Assembly: GCF_036345995.1 (NCBI RefSeq)
Contig: NZ_CP107796.1
Span: forward strand, 2,108,001-2,172,000
DNA length: 64,000 nucleotides
Direction: 5' to 3'
Origin: Streptomyces sp. NBC_00557
GTDB lineage: Bacteria; Actinomycetota; Actinomycetes; Streptomycetales; Streptomycetaceae
The notes under the pieces are model-generated. The model saw nothing but the letters and a program-made list of their open reading frames with translations. It was not told the DNA's origin and made no database searches. The position numbers and the translations under genes were made by a program. The first letter of the stretch is position 1. Each line of letters opens with the position of its first letter. Shown one piece after another: positions 25,514 through 37,479 of this stretch.

Positions 25514-25769
25514 GTGCGTCCCTTCGCGAGCGGAGGCGGTTGTGAAAACCGCGGTTTTCCTGCCGTTCCTGCCACTGTATGCAAAGCGCGCGGGACCTCG
25601 GCGACGTTCTGGCGGGACGTACGCCCACAGCGGATCCCGTAGCCTGCTGCGGACCCGCCCGCAGGCCCTGGGAAGCCGCCGGGACGGGTCGTGGCACGGG
25701 TTGTCAGTGCCTCGGTCCACAATGGTCCGCGTCAGAACCGTCAATCCTTTGAGCAAGGAGCCGGCAGCG

Positions 25770-28225
<2,456 letters not shown>

Positions 28226-28229
<4 letters not shown>

Positions 28230-29281
28230 CGGACCTCGGCGCCGGGGTCCTCCTCGGTGCCCTGGACATAGCGCAGGACGCCCCACATGCCGTGCTCGTC
28301 GGCGTGTGGGGCGTCGTTCTCGCACCCCTTGAGCTCCTGGCCGAGGGCCTCGGTGTCGATACCGGAGCCGATCAGCACGAGCTGGGTGCGGCGTGCGCCG
28401 GCCGCGGGCCAGGGCTCGGGGTAGAAGCGCAGGAACCGGCCGACGGCGTGCACCGCGTACCGGTTGCGGGTGTCGTACGGCCCGAAGTCGACGTACCCCT
28501 TGATCCGGTACAGCCCCTCGGGCCGGCTGTCCAGGAACCGCATGAGGCGGCGCGGCTCCATCGGCACGTCGGAGGCGAAGGACAGGCTGTCGTAGCCGGT
28601 GTGCAGGTGGCCGGCGTGCTCGTCCGCGCCGTGGTCGTGCAGATCGTCGAAGGAGAGCTGGCCGATCCGCTCCTCGCTCGGCCGACAGTCGAAGAGGAAC
28701 TCCGGGTCGATCCGGCCGTAGGTGGCGGGGACCACGGCGGCGCCGTCCGCGAGGGACCGCACGAGAGCGAGCACGCGGTCGCCGTCGGCGGCCCGGTCGA
28801 GCTTGTTGACCACGACCAGGTCGGCGAGGGCGAGATGCCGGTCGACCTCGGGATGCCGGGCCCGGGTGTCGTCGAACTCGGCGGCGTCCACGACCTCGAC
28901 GAGCCCGCCGTAGACCACTCCGGGGTTCTCGCAGGCCAGCACCATCCGGACCAGCTCCTGCGGCTCGGCGAGCCCGCTGGCCTCAATGACGATCACGTCG
29001 ATGCCGGTGGCCGGGTCGGCGAGCCGGTCCAGGTAGCCGTCGAGTTCGCTCGCGTCGACCGCGCAGCACAGGCAGCCGTTGCCGAGCGAGACGGTCGAGT
29101 CGCCGAGGGCGCCCGCGACGGCCATCGCGTCGATCTCGATGGCGCCGAAGTCGTTGACGATCGCCCCGATACGGCTGCCGCCGCTGCGGTGCAGGAGGTG
29201 GTTGAGGAGCGTGGTCTTCCCGGAGCCCAGGAATCCCGCGAGTACGACGACCGGGATCTGCGGGCCGCTGCTGTTCCCCAA
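28226..29281 (-). CDS. CobW/G3E-family GTPase metallochaperone
   Basis: 351 aa. G3E GTPase fold: Walker A GFLGSGKTT (residues 17-25 approx.), zinc-binding GNGCLCCAV (CxCC), IEASGLAEP Walker B region and NKLDRA base-recognition motif. The second domain has the CobW C-terminal pattern, with a histidine-rich linker (DDLHDHGADEHAGHLHTGYD) likely to bind metal. Such proteins load zinc into client enzymes under scarcity. TTG start at 29281 is supported by AGAGAGG 8 nt upstream; no ATG or GTG in frame fits. No Zur-type operator was recognised upstream. Confidence 0.88.
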
Positions 29282-29419
29282 CGGGTGACCTCTCTCTGTG
29301 TGTGGACCGGCTGCCGGTCCAGGATAGGAGGGGCCCGTGGGGCGGGTGTGTCGGCCGGCGGCCAGCACAGGTGGGTCGGGCCTGGTCAGCCGGCGGGCGG
29401 CGGAGGTGAGGCGGGCTGG

Positions 29420-30586
29420 TCAGCCGGCGGCCGGCACCGGGACCGGCGGGGTCGGGCCCACGTACCGCGCCACCGGCCGGATGATCTTCGAATCGGCCGC
29501 CTGTTCCAGGATGTTGGCGCTCCAGCCCACCACCCGCGCCGCGGCGAAGGTGGGGGTGAACATCTCCCGGGGCAGGCCGCAGAGTTCCATGACCACGCCG
29601 GCGTAGAACTCGACGTTGGTGTGCAGTTCACGGCCGGGCTTCAGTTCGGCGAGGATCGCCTCGACCCGGCGCTCGACCTCCACCGCGAAGTCCACGCGCG
29701 GACCGCCGAAGCTCTGGGCGATCTCCCGCAGCATCCGCGAACGCGGGTCCTCGGTGCGGTAGACGGCGTGCCCGAATCCCATGATCCGGTCACCGGCGAG
29801 CACCCGTTCGCGGATCCACGGGTCGATCCGCTCCGGCGTGCCGATGGCGTCCAGGGTGTCCAGGGCGCGGCTGGGCGCGCCTCCGTGCAGCGGCCCGGAC
29901 AGGGCGCCCACCGCTCCGGTCAGGCAGGCCGCGACGTCCGCGCCGGTGGAGGCGATGACGCGAGCGGTGAAGGTTGACGCATTGAATCCATGATCAATGG
30001 TGGAGATCAGATATTGCTCGACCGCACGCGCGCGCCGCGGCTCGGGCTCCTCGCCCGTGAGCATGTACAGGTAGTTGGCCGCATGGGGGAGGTCGGAGCG
30101 CGGCTCGACCGGTTCGAGGCCCTGCCCGAGCCGGTACAGCGCGGTGAGCAGCGTGGGCACGGCCGCGCAGACGGCCACGGTGTCGGCGCGGCGCCGGCCG
30201 GCGTCGATGTCGTACACCGGTCGCAGCCCCCGGGCCGAGCCGAGCAGGGACAGGGCCGTGCGCAGCCCCGACAGCGGGCCGGAGACACGGCTCGCCGCGG
30301 CGATCGCGGGCAGCGCCGCGGTGACCTCCTCGGGCAGCCGCCGCAGCGCCGCGGTCTCGGCGGTGAAGGCGGCGCGGCGCCCGGCGTCCGGGAGCACGCC
30401 GTGCACGAGGAGATGCCAGACGTCTTCGAAGCCGCGGGTCTGCGCGAGTTCGACGGCCGAGTACTGCCGGTAGTGGTAAAAGCCCTCGCGCCCGCGGACG
30501 TCGCCTATCTCGGTCTCGGCGACGACGACGCCTGCGAGACCGCGCGGTGCGTCCATGAGCGGGGCTGCGGTCGTGTTGATGGCCAT
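29420..30586 (-). CDS. Citrate synthase
   Basis: 388 aa. Condenses acetyl-CoA (or another acyl-CoA) with oxaloacetate. Catalytic motifs: PLHGGAPSRALD (His), MGFGHAVYRTEDPRS (His) and NVEFYAGVVM (Asp-loop equivalent: HTNVEF). Short class as in methylcitrate/Bacillus-type enzymes. Lies divergent from a DNA-binding homologue; their shared 105-bp promoter region is full of palindromes. ATG 30586 is preceded by GGAGGAGAAC. Whether it makes citrate or methylcitrate cannot be decided. Confidence 0.93.
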   Translation of the reverse strand: MAINTTAAPLMDAPRGLAGVVVAETEIGDVRGREGFYHYRQYSAVELAQTRGFEDVWHLLVHGVLPDAGRRAAFTAETAALRRLPEEVTAALPAIAAASRVSGPLSGLRTALSLLGSARGLRPVYDIDAGRRRADTVAVCAAVPTLLTALYRLGQGLEPVEPRSDLPHAANYLYMLTGEEPEPRRARAVEQYLISTIDHGFNASTFTARVIASTGADVAACLTGAVGALSGPLHGGAPSRALDTLDAIGTPERIDPWIRERVLAGDRIMGFGHAVYRTEDPRSRMLREIAQSFGGPRVDFAVEVERRVEAILAELKPGRELHTNVEFYAGVVMELCGLPREMFTPTFAAARVVGWSANILEQAADSKIIRPVARYVGPTPPVPVPAAG

Positions 30587-30603
30587 GGTTCTCCTCCCTG
30601 AAA

Positions 30604-30672
30604 CTTGATCCGACTGTCCATGCTTGACTTGTTTCTTGTCAACGTTGATCGAATCAATCTGCTCGGATCAAG
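30604..30672. promoter_or_regulatory. Nested palindromes in citrate-synthase divergent promoter
   Basis: Three nested inverted repeats share one centre region: CTTGATCC (30604-30611) with GGATCAAG (30665-30672); TTGAC (30624-30628) with GTCAA (30638-30642); and TTGATCGAATCAA (30645-30657), a 13-bp palindrome. All use the TTGA core. They are likely operators for the HTH/citrate-synthase protein encoded at 30692. Confidence 0.6.
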
Positions 30673-30691
30673 GTGTACAGAGGCGGCTACG

Positions 30692-31984
30692 GTGACCCCC
30701 ATGCGCGATCACGAACCCGCTCCCGGTCGTCCCGGGCGCAGGCTGACCACCAAGGAGACCGCCGAACTGCTCGGCGTGAAGCCGGAGACGGTGTACGCGT
30801 ACGTGAGCCGGGGCCTGCTCAGCAGCAGGCGCGAGCCCGGCGGGCGTGCCAGCACCTTCGAGGCGAAGGAGGTGGAGGCCCTCGCCCGCCGGCACCGCCG
30901 CGAGGCGGCCGGAACTCCGGGCTCCGGCGGTGACCTCTCCGTGCGGACCCGCATCACCCTGATCGAGCAGGACCGGTACTACTTCCGCGGCGTGGACGCC
31001 GTCGAGCTGGCCCTCCGGCACTCCTACGAGGAGGTCGCGGAGTGGCTGTGGACGGGCCGGCTCACCCCGGGCGTCACCTTTTCCGCACCCGGGCCCACCG
31101 TCGAGATCGCGCGCCGCGCGGTGAACGCCCTGTCCGAGCACGCCTCCCCCACCGACCGGCTGCGCGTGGCGGCCGTCGCCGCTGCGGCCGAGGACCCGCT
31201 GCGCTTCGACCTGTCCGAGGAGGCGGTGCTGAACACCGCGCGGATCCTGATCCCCACGCTCGTCGTCGCGCTGCCACCGGTCGTGTACGCCCCCGAGGAC
31301 GACGGGCCGCTCGCCCGCCGGCTGTGGAGCCGGCTGACCGGACGGCCCGCCGACGAGGCGTCCCTGCGTGTGCTGGACACCGCCCTCGCCCTGCTCGCCG
31401 ACCACGACCTGGCCGCCTCCACGCTCGCGGTGCGGGTCGCCGCCTCCGCCCGCGCGCACGCCTACGCGGCCGTCTCGGCCGGCCTCGGCGTCCTGGAGGG
31501 CCCGCTGCACGGCGCCGCGAGCGGCAACGCCCACCGCATGCTGCTCGACGTGCTCGAACAGGGCACGGCCGTTCCCGTGATCGCCGAGGAACTGCGCGCG
31601 GGACGACGTGTCCCCGGGCTCGGCCACCGGCTGTACACCGGCGAGGATCCCCGCGCGCGCGTGCTGTTCAGCCTGCTGGAGGAGGTCCCGCACGCGGAGT
31701 CCGCCCTGCTCGCCGCGCGGGACATCGTCGCCACCACCGCCCGGCACACCCCGCTGCACGCCAACGTGGACCTGGCCCTGGCGGTGTTCACCGCATCCAG
31801 CGGCATGCCCGCCACGGCCGGCGAGACGATCTTCGCCGTCGCCCGGACGGCGGGCTGGATCGCCCACGCCCTGGAGGAGTACGGCGAACGGCCGCTGCGG
31901 ATGCGGCCGGTGGGCCATTACGTCGGCACTCGCCCTCCGCAGCCGCTCCCCGAGGAGACCGGCCCGGGAACCCGCCCGGAGTAG
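30692..31984 (+). CDS. MerR-type HTH / citrate synthase fusion
   Basis: 430 aa. The first about 60 residues form a DNA-binding helix-turn-helix (LTTKETAELLGVKPETVYAYVSRGLLSSRREPGGRASTFEAKEVEALARRHRR). The rest is a citrate synthase fold with LHGAASGNAHRMLLD, VPGLGHRLYTGEDPRARVLF and TPLHANVDLALAVFTASSGMP. The His of GLGHRLY and of the LHGAA segment are conserved, so catalysis may be retained. Possible regulator of the divergent citrate synthase that senses acyl-CoA or oxaloacetate. GTG 30692 has GAGG 8 nt upstream; ATG 30701 is an alternative. Confidence 0.88.
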   Translation: MTPMRDHEPAPGRPGRRLTTKETAELLGVKPETVYAYVSRGLLSSRREPGGRASTFEAKEVEALARRHRREAAGTPGSGGDLSVRTRITLIEQDRYYFRGVDAVELALRHSYEEVAEWLWTGRLTPGVTFSAPGPTVEIARRAVNALSEHASPTDRLRVAAVAAAAEDPLRFDLSEEAVLNTARILIPTLVVALPPVVYAPEDDGPLARRLWSRLTGRPADEASLRVLDTALALLADHDLAASTLAVRVAASARAHAYAAVSAGLGVLEGPLHGAASGNAHRMLLDVLEQGTAVPVIAEELRAGRRVPGLGHRLYTGEDPRARVLFSLLEEVPHAESALLAARDIVATTARHTPLHANVDLALAVFTASSGMPATAGETIFAVARTAGWIAHALEEYGERPLRMRPVGHYVGTRPPQPLPEETGPGTRPE

Positions 31985-32019
31985 GACTCGCATGCGGCCG
32001 GAAGTCGCCCCAGGGGCCG

Positions 32020-32038
32020 TCAGGTTAGGCTCACCTGT
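32020..32038. promoter_or_regulatory. Iron box (DmdR1/IdeR type)
   Basis: 19 bp TCAGGTTAGGCTCACCTGT closely fits the DtxR-family operator TTAGGTTAGGCTCACCTAA and abuts the GTG start of the next gene, so iron-loaded regulator would block initiation. Expression is expected to rise under iron limitation. Confidence 0.85.
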
Positions 32039-32995
32039 GTGAGTAGGTGCACGACCGTCTCCCGGAGCCTCGACGAGCCGGTTTCCGGCACGGCGGCCAC
32101 GGCCACGACGTGGCTGCTGCTGGAACAGCCCGGCCCGTGGGGCGCCAAGGCGCTCACTTCGAGCCACCTGGACCCCGCGCTGGGCCGGGCCCTGGAGACG
32201 GCCGCGGAGGGAACCGGCGTCCGCATCGCGCTGATCCGCCGCCCCGGGCGCCACGCGGATCCCGGCCGGCCCGCCGTCCGGCAGGTGTACGCCGCCCACA
32301 CCGTGCCGGGCCGCATATGGCTGCACAGCGCCACCACTCGCGACCCCCGGCGGCTGCTCGGCCTGGACTTCGCCGCCCTCGGAGCCGGCGACCACCGCTC
32401 CTTCGGCGAGGCGCTCGACGGGCGGCCGCACCGCGGCGACCCGCTCGCGCTCGTGTGCACCAACGGCAAGCGGGACCGCTGCTGCGCCCTCCTGGGCCGC
32501 CCGCTCGCCACCGAGCTGGCCGCCTCCGGCGTGCGCGGCGTCTGGGAGGTCACCCATCTGGGTGGACATCGCTTCTCGCCGACCGTGCTCGTCCTGCCGT
32601 ACGGCTACGCCTACGGCCGCGCCGAGGCGCACACCGTCAAGGAGGCGCTGCACGGCGTCCAGGAGGGGCGTGTGGTGGTCGAGGGGTGCCGTGGCTGCTC
32701 CGCCTGGGAACGGCCCGGCCAGGCGGCCGAGCTGGCCGTGCGGTCGGTGGCGGGCGAGTACCGGATGGGTGTGCTGAGCGTCGTACGGACGCAGGCCGTG
32801 CCGGCCGAAGGGGAGGCCCTGCGCTGGGAGGTCACCGTCGGGCACGCCGACGGCCGCCGCTGGCGGGTGGCCGTGGCCCAGGAGGCGTCCCTGCCGCCCC
32901 GCCCGGAGAGCTGCGGCGCCGCGGTGCTCGGCACGCCGGCGCGGATGGACGTGCTGTCCGTGCGCGAACTGCGGCCGGCGGCGCCCGAGGCCTGA
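32039..32995 (+). CDS. Sucrase/ferredoxin-like protein, iron-regulated
   Basis: 318 aa of the sucrase_ferredoxin-like family (thioredoxin-fold, Fe-S type). Motifs: LALVCTNGKRDRCCALLGRPLA with CxxxxxxxCC, VWEVTHLGGHRFSPTVLVLPYG and a C-terminal EGCRGCSAWERPGQ CxxC. Paired cysteines and the conserved HLGGHRF suggest an Fe-S-binding, ferredoxin-like protein; function in iron acquisition or reduction is inferred from the iron box. The promoter is so close to the GTG that the mRNA may be leaderless. Confidence 0.88.
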   Translation: MSRCTTVSRSLDEPVSGTAATATTWLLLEQPGPWGAKALTSSHLDPALGRALETAAEGTGVRIALIRRPGRHADPGRPAVRQVYAAHTVPGRIWLHSATTRDPRRLLGLDFAALGAGDHRSFGEALDGRPHRGDPLALVCTNGKRDRCCALLGRPLATELAASGVRGVWEVTHLGGHRFSPTVLVLPYGYAYGRAEAHTVKEALHGVQEGRVVVEGCRGCSAWERPGQAAELAVRSVAGEYRMGVLSVVRTQAVPAEGEALRWEVTVGHADGRRWRVAVAQEASLPPRPESCGAAVLGTPARMDVLSVRELRPAAPEA

Positions 32996-33102
32996 GCGGA
33001 CGCCTCTGAGGGCTGTCGGCGACGCCCACGCCTCTTTCAAGAACCGGTCAAGAGATCCCCGCCACACCCCCTGGGGGCGGGCGCGCGCGTCCACGTACCG
33101 TC

Positions 33103-34788
33103 ATGGGTATGAGCCCCACTCCCCCCGCACGCCGCCTGCGCCTCGGTCTGCCACGGCGGGTGTTCTCGCAGGTGCTGCTCATGCAGGTGGCGATCGCCGC
33201 GGGGGTCGCGGTGCTCGCCACCGGCCTGTTCCTGGCACCGCTGAGCAGGCAGCTGGACCAGGAGGCGGAGCGCCGGGCGCTGGCCATCGCGGAGACGACG
33301 GCCCAGGACCCGCAGATCGCCGAAGGCCTCCTGACCACCCCGCCGACGGCGGACGGTCCGGTGCAGCGGGAGGCCGAGCGGATCCGGAAGGCCACGCACG
33401 CGGAGTACATCGTGGTGCTCGACCGGCACTGGGTGCGCTGGTCGCATCCCACGGCGTCCGAGATCGGCAAGCTGGTCTCCACCAGTCCCCGCGAGGCCCT
33501 CGCCGGCAAGGAGGTCATGGAGATCGACAACGGCACCCTGGGCCGCTCGGCCCGCGGCAAGGTGCCGCTGTACGACGCCCGCCACCGGATCATCGGGGCG
33601 GTCTCGGTCGGTATCGCCTACGACAGCGTGCGGGCGCGGCTGATCGGCGCGATACCGGGACTGTTCGCGTACGCCGGCGGCGCTCTCGCGGTGGGCGCGC
33701 TGGCCGCGTGGCTGATCTCCCGCCGGGTCCAGCGGCAGACCCGGGACCTGGCGTTCTCCGACATCTCGGCGCTGCTCGCGGAGCGCGAGGCGATGCTGCA
33801 CGGCATCCGTGAGGGTGTGGTCGCCCTCGACCGCGGCGGCCGTGTCCGCCTGCTCAACGACGAGGCGCGGCGGCTGCTCGGCATCGGCGACGAGGCCATC
33901 GGGCGGACCCCGGACGAGGCGCTCGGCGCGGGCCGTACGACGGACGTCCTGGCCGGCCGGGTGACCGGCACCGATCTGCTCACCGTGCGCGGCCAGCGGG
34001 TGCTGGTCGCCAACCGCATGCCCACCGACGACGGCGGCGCCGTGGCCACCCTGCGCGACCGCACCGAACTGGAGCGGCTGGGACGCGAACTGGACTCCAC
34101 GCGCGGGCTGATCGACGCCCTGCGCGCCCAGGACCACGAGCACGCCAACCGCATGCACACCCTGCTCGGGCTGCTGGAACTGGAGATGTACGACGACGCC
34201 GTGGAGTTCGTCGGCGAGGTGGTCGGCGACCACCGGGCCACCGCCGAGCAGGTCACGGAGAAGATCCAGGATCCCCTGCTGGCCGCGCTGCTGGTCGGCA
34301 AGGCGACCGTCGCGGCCGAGCGCGGAGTCGCGCTGTGGGTGTCGGAGCGCACCCGGCTGCCGGACCGGCTGATCGACCCGCGCGGTCTGGTCACGGTGGT
34401 CGGCAACCTGGTGGACAACGCCCTCGACGCGGTCGCCGGCACCCTCCACGCGCGCGTGGAGGTCGAGTTGCGCGCCGAGGGCCGTACGGTCGTGCTCAGG
34501 GTGCGCGACACCGGTCCCGGGATTCCGGCCGACCAGCGTGAGCTGGTCTTCACCGAGGGCTGGTCCACCAAGAAGCCGCCCGCGCACGGCAAGCGGGGCC
34601 TCGGGCTGTCGCTGGTCCGCAGGCTCGCCGAACGGCAGGGCGGAAGCGCGACGGTGGACGCGGCGGACGGCGGCGGCGCGGAGTTCACCGTGGTGCTGCC
34701 GGAGGCGCTGACCGAGCCGGAGCTGGAGCCCGCGGTGCCCGACGAGGCCCTGCAGCCCGCTGCCGTCACCGAGGAGGAGACCCGATGA
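33103..34788 (+). CDS. CitA/DcuS-type sensor histidine kinase
   Basis: 561 aa. TM1 (about 22-47), extracytoplasmic PAS-like sensor (48-180) resembling carboxylate-binding domains (KATHAEYIVVLDRHWVRWSHP...EIGKLVS), TM2 (about 184-206) and a cytoplasmic PAS (LREGVVALDRGGRVRLLNDEA-like). The dimerisation helix has phospho-acceptor His in DHEHANRMHTLLGLLELE, then HATPase_c (NLVDNALDAV, DTGPGIP, GLGLSLVRRL). The sensor type suggests a di- or tricarboxylate signal. It overlaps the response regulator by 4 bp. Start could be ATG 33109; no Shine-Dalgarno is visible for either. Confidence 0.92.
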   Translation: MGMSPTPPARRLRLGLPRRVFSQVLLMQVAIAAGVAVLATGLFLAPLSRQLDQEAERRALAIAETTAQDPQIAEGLLTTPPTADGPVQREAERIRKATHAEYIVVLDRHWVRWSHPTASEIGKLVSTSPREALAGKEVMEIDNGTLGRSARGKVPLYDARHRIIGAVSVGIAYDSVRARLIGAIPGLFAYAGGALAVGALAAWLISRRVQRQTRDLAFSDISALLAEREAMLHGIREGVVALDRGGRVRLLNDEARRLLGIGDEAIGRTPDEALGAGRTTDVLAGRVTGTDLLTVRGQRVLVANRMPTDDGGAVATLRDRTELERLGRELDSTRGLIDALRAQDHEHANRMHTLLGLLELEMYDDAVEFVGEVVGDHRATAEQVTEKIQDPLLAALLVGKATVAAERGVALWVSERTRLPDRLIDPRGLVTVVGNLVDNALDAVAGTLHARVEVELRAEGRTVVLRVRDTGPGIPADQRELVFTEGWSTKKPPAHGKRGLGLSLVRRLAERQGGSATVDAADGGGAEFTVVLPEALTEPELEPAVPDEALQPAAVTEEETR

Positions 34789-35465
34789 TCGAGGTCCTGG
34801 TCGTGGACGACGACACGCGCGTGGCCCGGGTCAACGCGGCGTACGTGGAGAAGGTGCCGGGTTTCCGTGTGGCCGGCGAGGCGCACAGCGCCGCGGAGGC
34901 GCTGCGCCAGGTGGAGAAGCTGCCCCGGCTGGACCTCGTCCTCATGGACCACTACCTGCCGGACGACACCGGTCTCGCGGTCGTCCGCGAGATGCGGCGG
35001 CGCGGCCACCAGGCCGACGTGATCATGGTGACGGCGGCGCGGGACGTGTCGACCGTGCAGGCCGCGATGCGGCAGGGGGCGCTGCAGTACCTGGTGAAAC
35101 CGTTCGCCTTCGCCGGTCTGCGGGCCAAGCTGGAGGCGTACGCGCATCTGCGGCGCACCCTGGACGGCGGCGGCGAGGCGGAACAGGCCGAGGTGGACCG
35201 CATCTTCGGCGCCCTGTCCGCCCCGTCGGAGCCCGGTCTTCCCAAGGGGCACTCCCCCACGACGGCCGAGCTGGTGCGCCAGGCGCTGATGAGCGCCGAA
35301 GGACCGCTGTCCGCCCAGGAGATCGCCGAACGGACGGGGCTGAGCCGGCAGACCGCCCAGCGGTACCTGAAGTTCCTGGAACGCACCGGGCGTGCGCTGC
35401 TGAGCCTCAAGTACGGCGACGCGGGCCGCCCCGAACACCGTTACGTGTGGGCGACCCGCGGCTGA
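34785..35465 (+). CDS. CitB-family response regulator
   Basis: 226 aa. Receiver with DDD pocket (VLVVDDDTRVARVNAAYVEKVPGF), phospho-Asp in LVLMDHYLPDDTGL and Lys in LVKPFAFAGLRAKL. The C-terminal HTH is of the DcuR/CitB kind (LSAQEIAERTGLSRQTAQRYLKFLERTGRALLSLKYG). It is co-translated with the kinase at 33103. A clear paralogue is encoded at 38443, with the ABC transporter genes between them. Confidence 0.94.
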   Translation: MIEVLVVDDDTRVARVNAAYVEKVPGFRVAGEAHSAAEALRQVEKLPRLDLVLMDHYLPDDTGLAVVREMRRRGHQADVIMVTAARDVSTVQAAMRQGALQYLVKPFAFAGLRAKLEAYAHLRRTLDGGGEAEQAEVDRIFGALSAPSEPGLPKGHSPTTAELVRQALMSAEGPLSAQEIAERTGLSRQTAQRYLKFLERTGRALLSLKYGDAGRPEHRYVWATRG

Positions 35466-35483
35466 GCGCGTTTCAGGCGGCGG

Positions 35484-36548
35484 TTACTTGGCCGCCTTGA
35501 CGAACTCGGTGGTGTACGTCTTGCTCAAGTCGACCTTGGCGTTCTTGATGTTGGGGTTGAACGACTTGAGCACCTTCTCAACGGTCTCGGGACCGCCCTG
35601 GGGCATCACGCCGTCGTCGGTGAACATCGGCAGGGTGCTCTTGATGGCCTGCGCGTAGAGCGCCTTGTTGCCCTGGGAGTAGTCGGCGGGCATCTTGGCG
35701 GCGATCTCGTCGGCGCTGTGGGTGGACATCCACTTGAGCGTCTTGACGAATGCGTTGACCAACTTCTGGACGGTGTCCTTGTGTCCGTTCACCCAGTCCG
35801 TCTGCATGTACAGACTTGACGACGGGTACGGCCCGCCGAGCGCCTTCTGCGAGCCCTCGGGGGTGCGCATGTCGATGAGGACCTTGCCGGCCTTCTTGTC
35901 GAGGATCGTCGCGACGGTCGGGTCGGTGGTCATGCCGCCGTCGATCGCCCCCTTCTGGAGGGCCGCGATGAACGTCGGTCCGGCGCCCACGGCCACGGGC
36001 GTGAACTCGCTGACGTTCACACCGTTCTTGACCGCCAGGTACTTGGTGAGGAAGTCGGTGGAGGAGCCGAGACCGGTCACGCCCAGCTTGCGGCCCTTGA
36101 AGTCCTTGGGCGAGGTGAGGCTGCCGGCCGCCTTGTTCGAGACCACCTCGACCTCGCCGGGCGCGTGCGAGAACTGCACCACCGACTCCACCGACTTGCC
36201 CTTGGTCTGCAGGTCGAGGGTGTGGTCGTAGAAGCCGACCGCTCCCTGCACCTGGCCGGAGACGAGCGCGGTCTCGGCCTGGACGCCGGCGGGCTCGCTG
36301 AGAAGCTGGACGTTCAGGCCCTCCGACGTGAAGTAGCCGAGGCGCTGGGTGAGCATCGCCGGCAGGTAGATGACCTTGTCCAGGCCGCCGACCATGATCT
36401 TGACGCTCGTGCCCTTGCCCTTGGCGCCGCCTCCGCCGCTGCCGGTGTCGGCCGTGGAGCTGGCCGCGTCGTTGGCACAGGCGGTGAGCGAGGAGAGCGC
36501 CAGCAGGCCGGCGGCGGCCAGGGAGGCGTATCTGGCGGTGTTGCGCAT
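35484..36548 (-). CDS. ABC transporter substrate-binding lipoprotein (SsuA/NMT1-like)
   Basis: 354 aa. Lipoprotein signal with lipobox LTAC (Cys about residue 24) after LAAAGLLALSSL, then the NMT1/SsuA periplasmic fold: VKIMVGGLDKVIYLPAMLTQRLGYFTSEGLNVQLLSEPAGVQAETALVSGQVQGAVGFYDHTLDL. The G.YDHT segment and DPTVA loop are typical of the aliphatic sulfonate/nitrate/thiamine-precursor (HMP) group. ATG 36548 chosen because AAGGA lies 10 nt upstream. Last gene of the three-gene ABC operon on the minus strand. Confidence 0.93.
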   Translation of the reverse strand: MRNTARYASLAAAGLLALSSLTACANDAASSTADTGSGGGGAKGKGTSVKIMVGGLDKVIYLPAMLTQRLGYFTSEGLNVQLLSEPAGVQAETALVSGQVQGAVGFYDHTLDLQTKGKSVESVVQFSHAPGEVEVVSNKAAGSLTSPKDFKGRKLGVTGLGSSTDFLTKYLAVKNGVNVSEFTPVAVGAGPTFIAALQKGAIDGGMTTDPTVATILDKKAGKVLIDMRTPEGSQKALGGPYPSSSLYMQTDWVNGHKDTVQKLVNAFVKTLKWMSTHSADEIAAKMPADYSQGNKALYAQAIKSTLPMFTDDGVMPQGGPETVEKVLKSFNPNIKNAKVDLSKTYTTEFVKAAK

Positions 36549-36615
36549 GCGGTTCACGTCCTTGTGAGAGGGCGGTACGGGGAAGGCGTGGGGGGCTTGG
36601 TCCGCGAGGAGCCGG

Positions 36616-37479
36616 TCAGCTGTCGGAACCGGCGGGCTTCCAGCGGAAGATGCGGCGCTCGGCGAAGGTCAGCAGGCCCTCGGCGGCGAGGGCGACGACG
36701 GCGAGGATGACCATGGCTGCGTAGACGCCGGCCGCGTTGAAGGTGTTCTGCGACTGCGCGACGAGCAGGCCGATGCCCTTGGTCGCGCCGATGTACTCGC
36801 CGACGATCGCGCCGATGAGGGCGAAGCCGAAGCTGACGTGGAGGCTGGTGAAGATCCAGGAGGTGGCCGACGGGATGACCACCTGGAGCGTCACCCGGCG
36901 GTCGCTGGCGCCCAGGATGCGGGCGTTGGCCACCAGGTTCCGGTCCACCTCTCGGGCGCCCTGGAAGGCGTTGAAGAACACCGGGAAGAAGACCAGCACG
37001 ACGGCGGAGGCGACCTTGGAGGACGGCCCGAGCCCGAACCAGATCAGGAAGATCGGCGCCAGGACGATCCTGGGGATCGAGTTGAGCACCTTGATGTATG
37101 GACCAAGGACCTCGGCGAGCAATCTGATCCGCCCGAGTGCGATGCCGAGCAGGACACCGGCGACCACACCGATGACCCAGCCGAGCAGTGCCTCGTAGAG
37201 CGTGTACCAGATCTGCTCGCCCAGCGAGCCGAGTGAGGTGCCGTGGGCGACCCAGGTCCAGATCTGGTCCCAGATCTTCGACGGCATCGAGAAGTTGAAC
37301 GGGTCGATGATCTTCGCCCGGGACAGTCCCTCCCACAGCCCGAGGACAGCCACCAGCAGCAGCACGCGTACGGCGGCGACGAGGGCCCTGCGGCGGCGGG
37401 CGGCCTGGGCGCGGGTCTGCGCGCGGTCGGTGACCTTGGCGGTACCGACGACCGGTGTCTCGAGAGTCTCAGGCGACAT
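36616..37479 (-). CDS. ABC transporter permease (SsuC-like)
   Basis: 287 aa, about six TM helices, with the EAA loop of the BPD_transp_1 family (ILGASDRRVTLQVVIPSATSWIFTSLHVSFGFALIGAIVGEYIGATKGIG). Starts at ATG 37479 (MSPETLETP), 11 nt inside the upstream ATPase gene; GAGG lies 8 nt before it. Pairs with the ATPase and the lipoprotein to form an importer for a small organic ion. Confidence 0.93.
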   Translation of the reverse strand: MSPETLETPVVGTAKVTDRAQTRAQAARRRRALVAAVRVLLLVAVLGLWEGLSRAKIIDPFNFSMPSKIWDQIWTWVAHGTSLGSLGEQIWYTLYEALLGWVIGVVAGVLLGIALGRIRLLAEVLGPYIKVLNSIPRIVLAPIFLIWFGLGPSSKVASAVVLVFFPVFFNAFQGAREVDRNLVANARILGASDRRVTLQVVIPSATSWIFTSLHVSFGFALIGAIVGEYIGATKGIGLLVAQSQNTFNAAGVYAAMVILAVVALAAEGLLTFAERRIFRWKPAGSDS

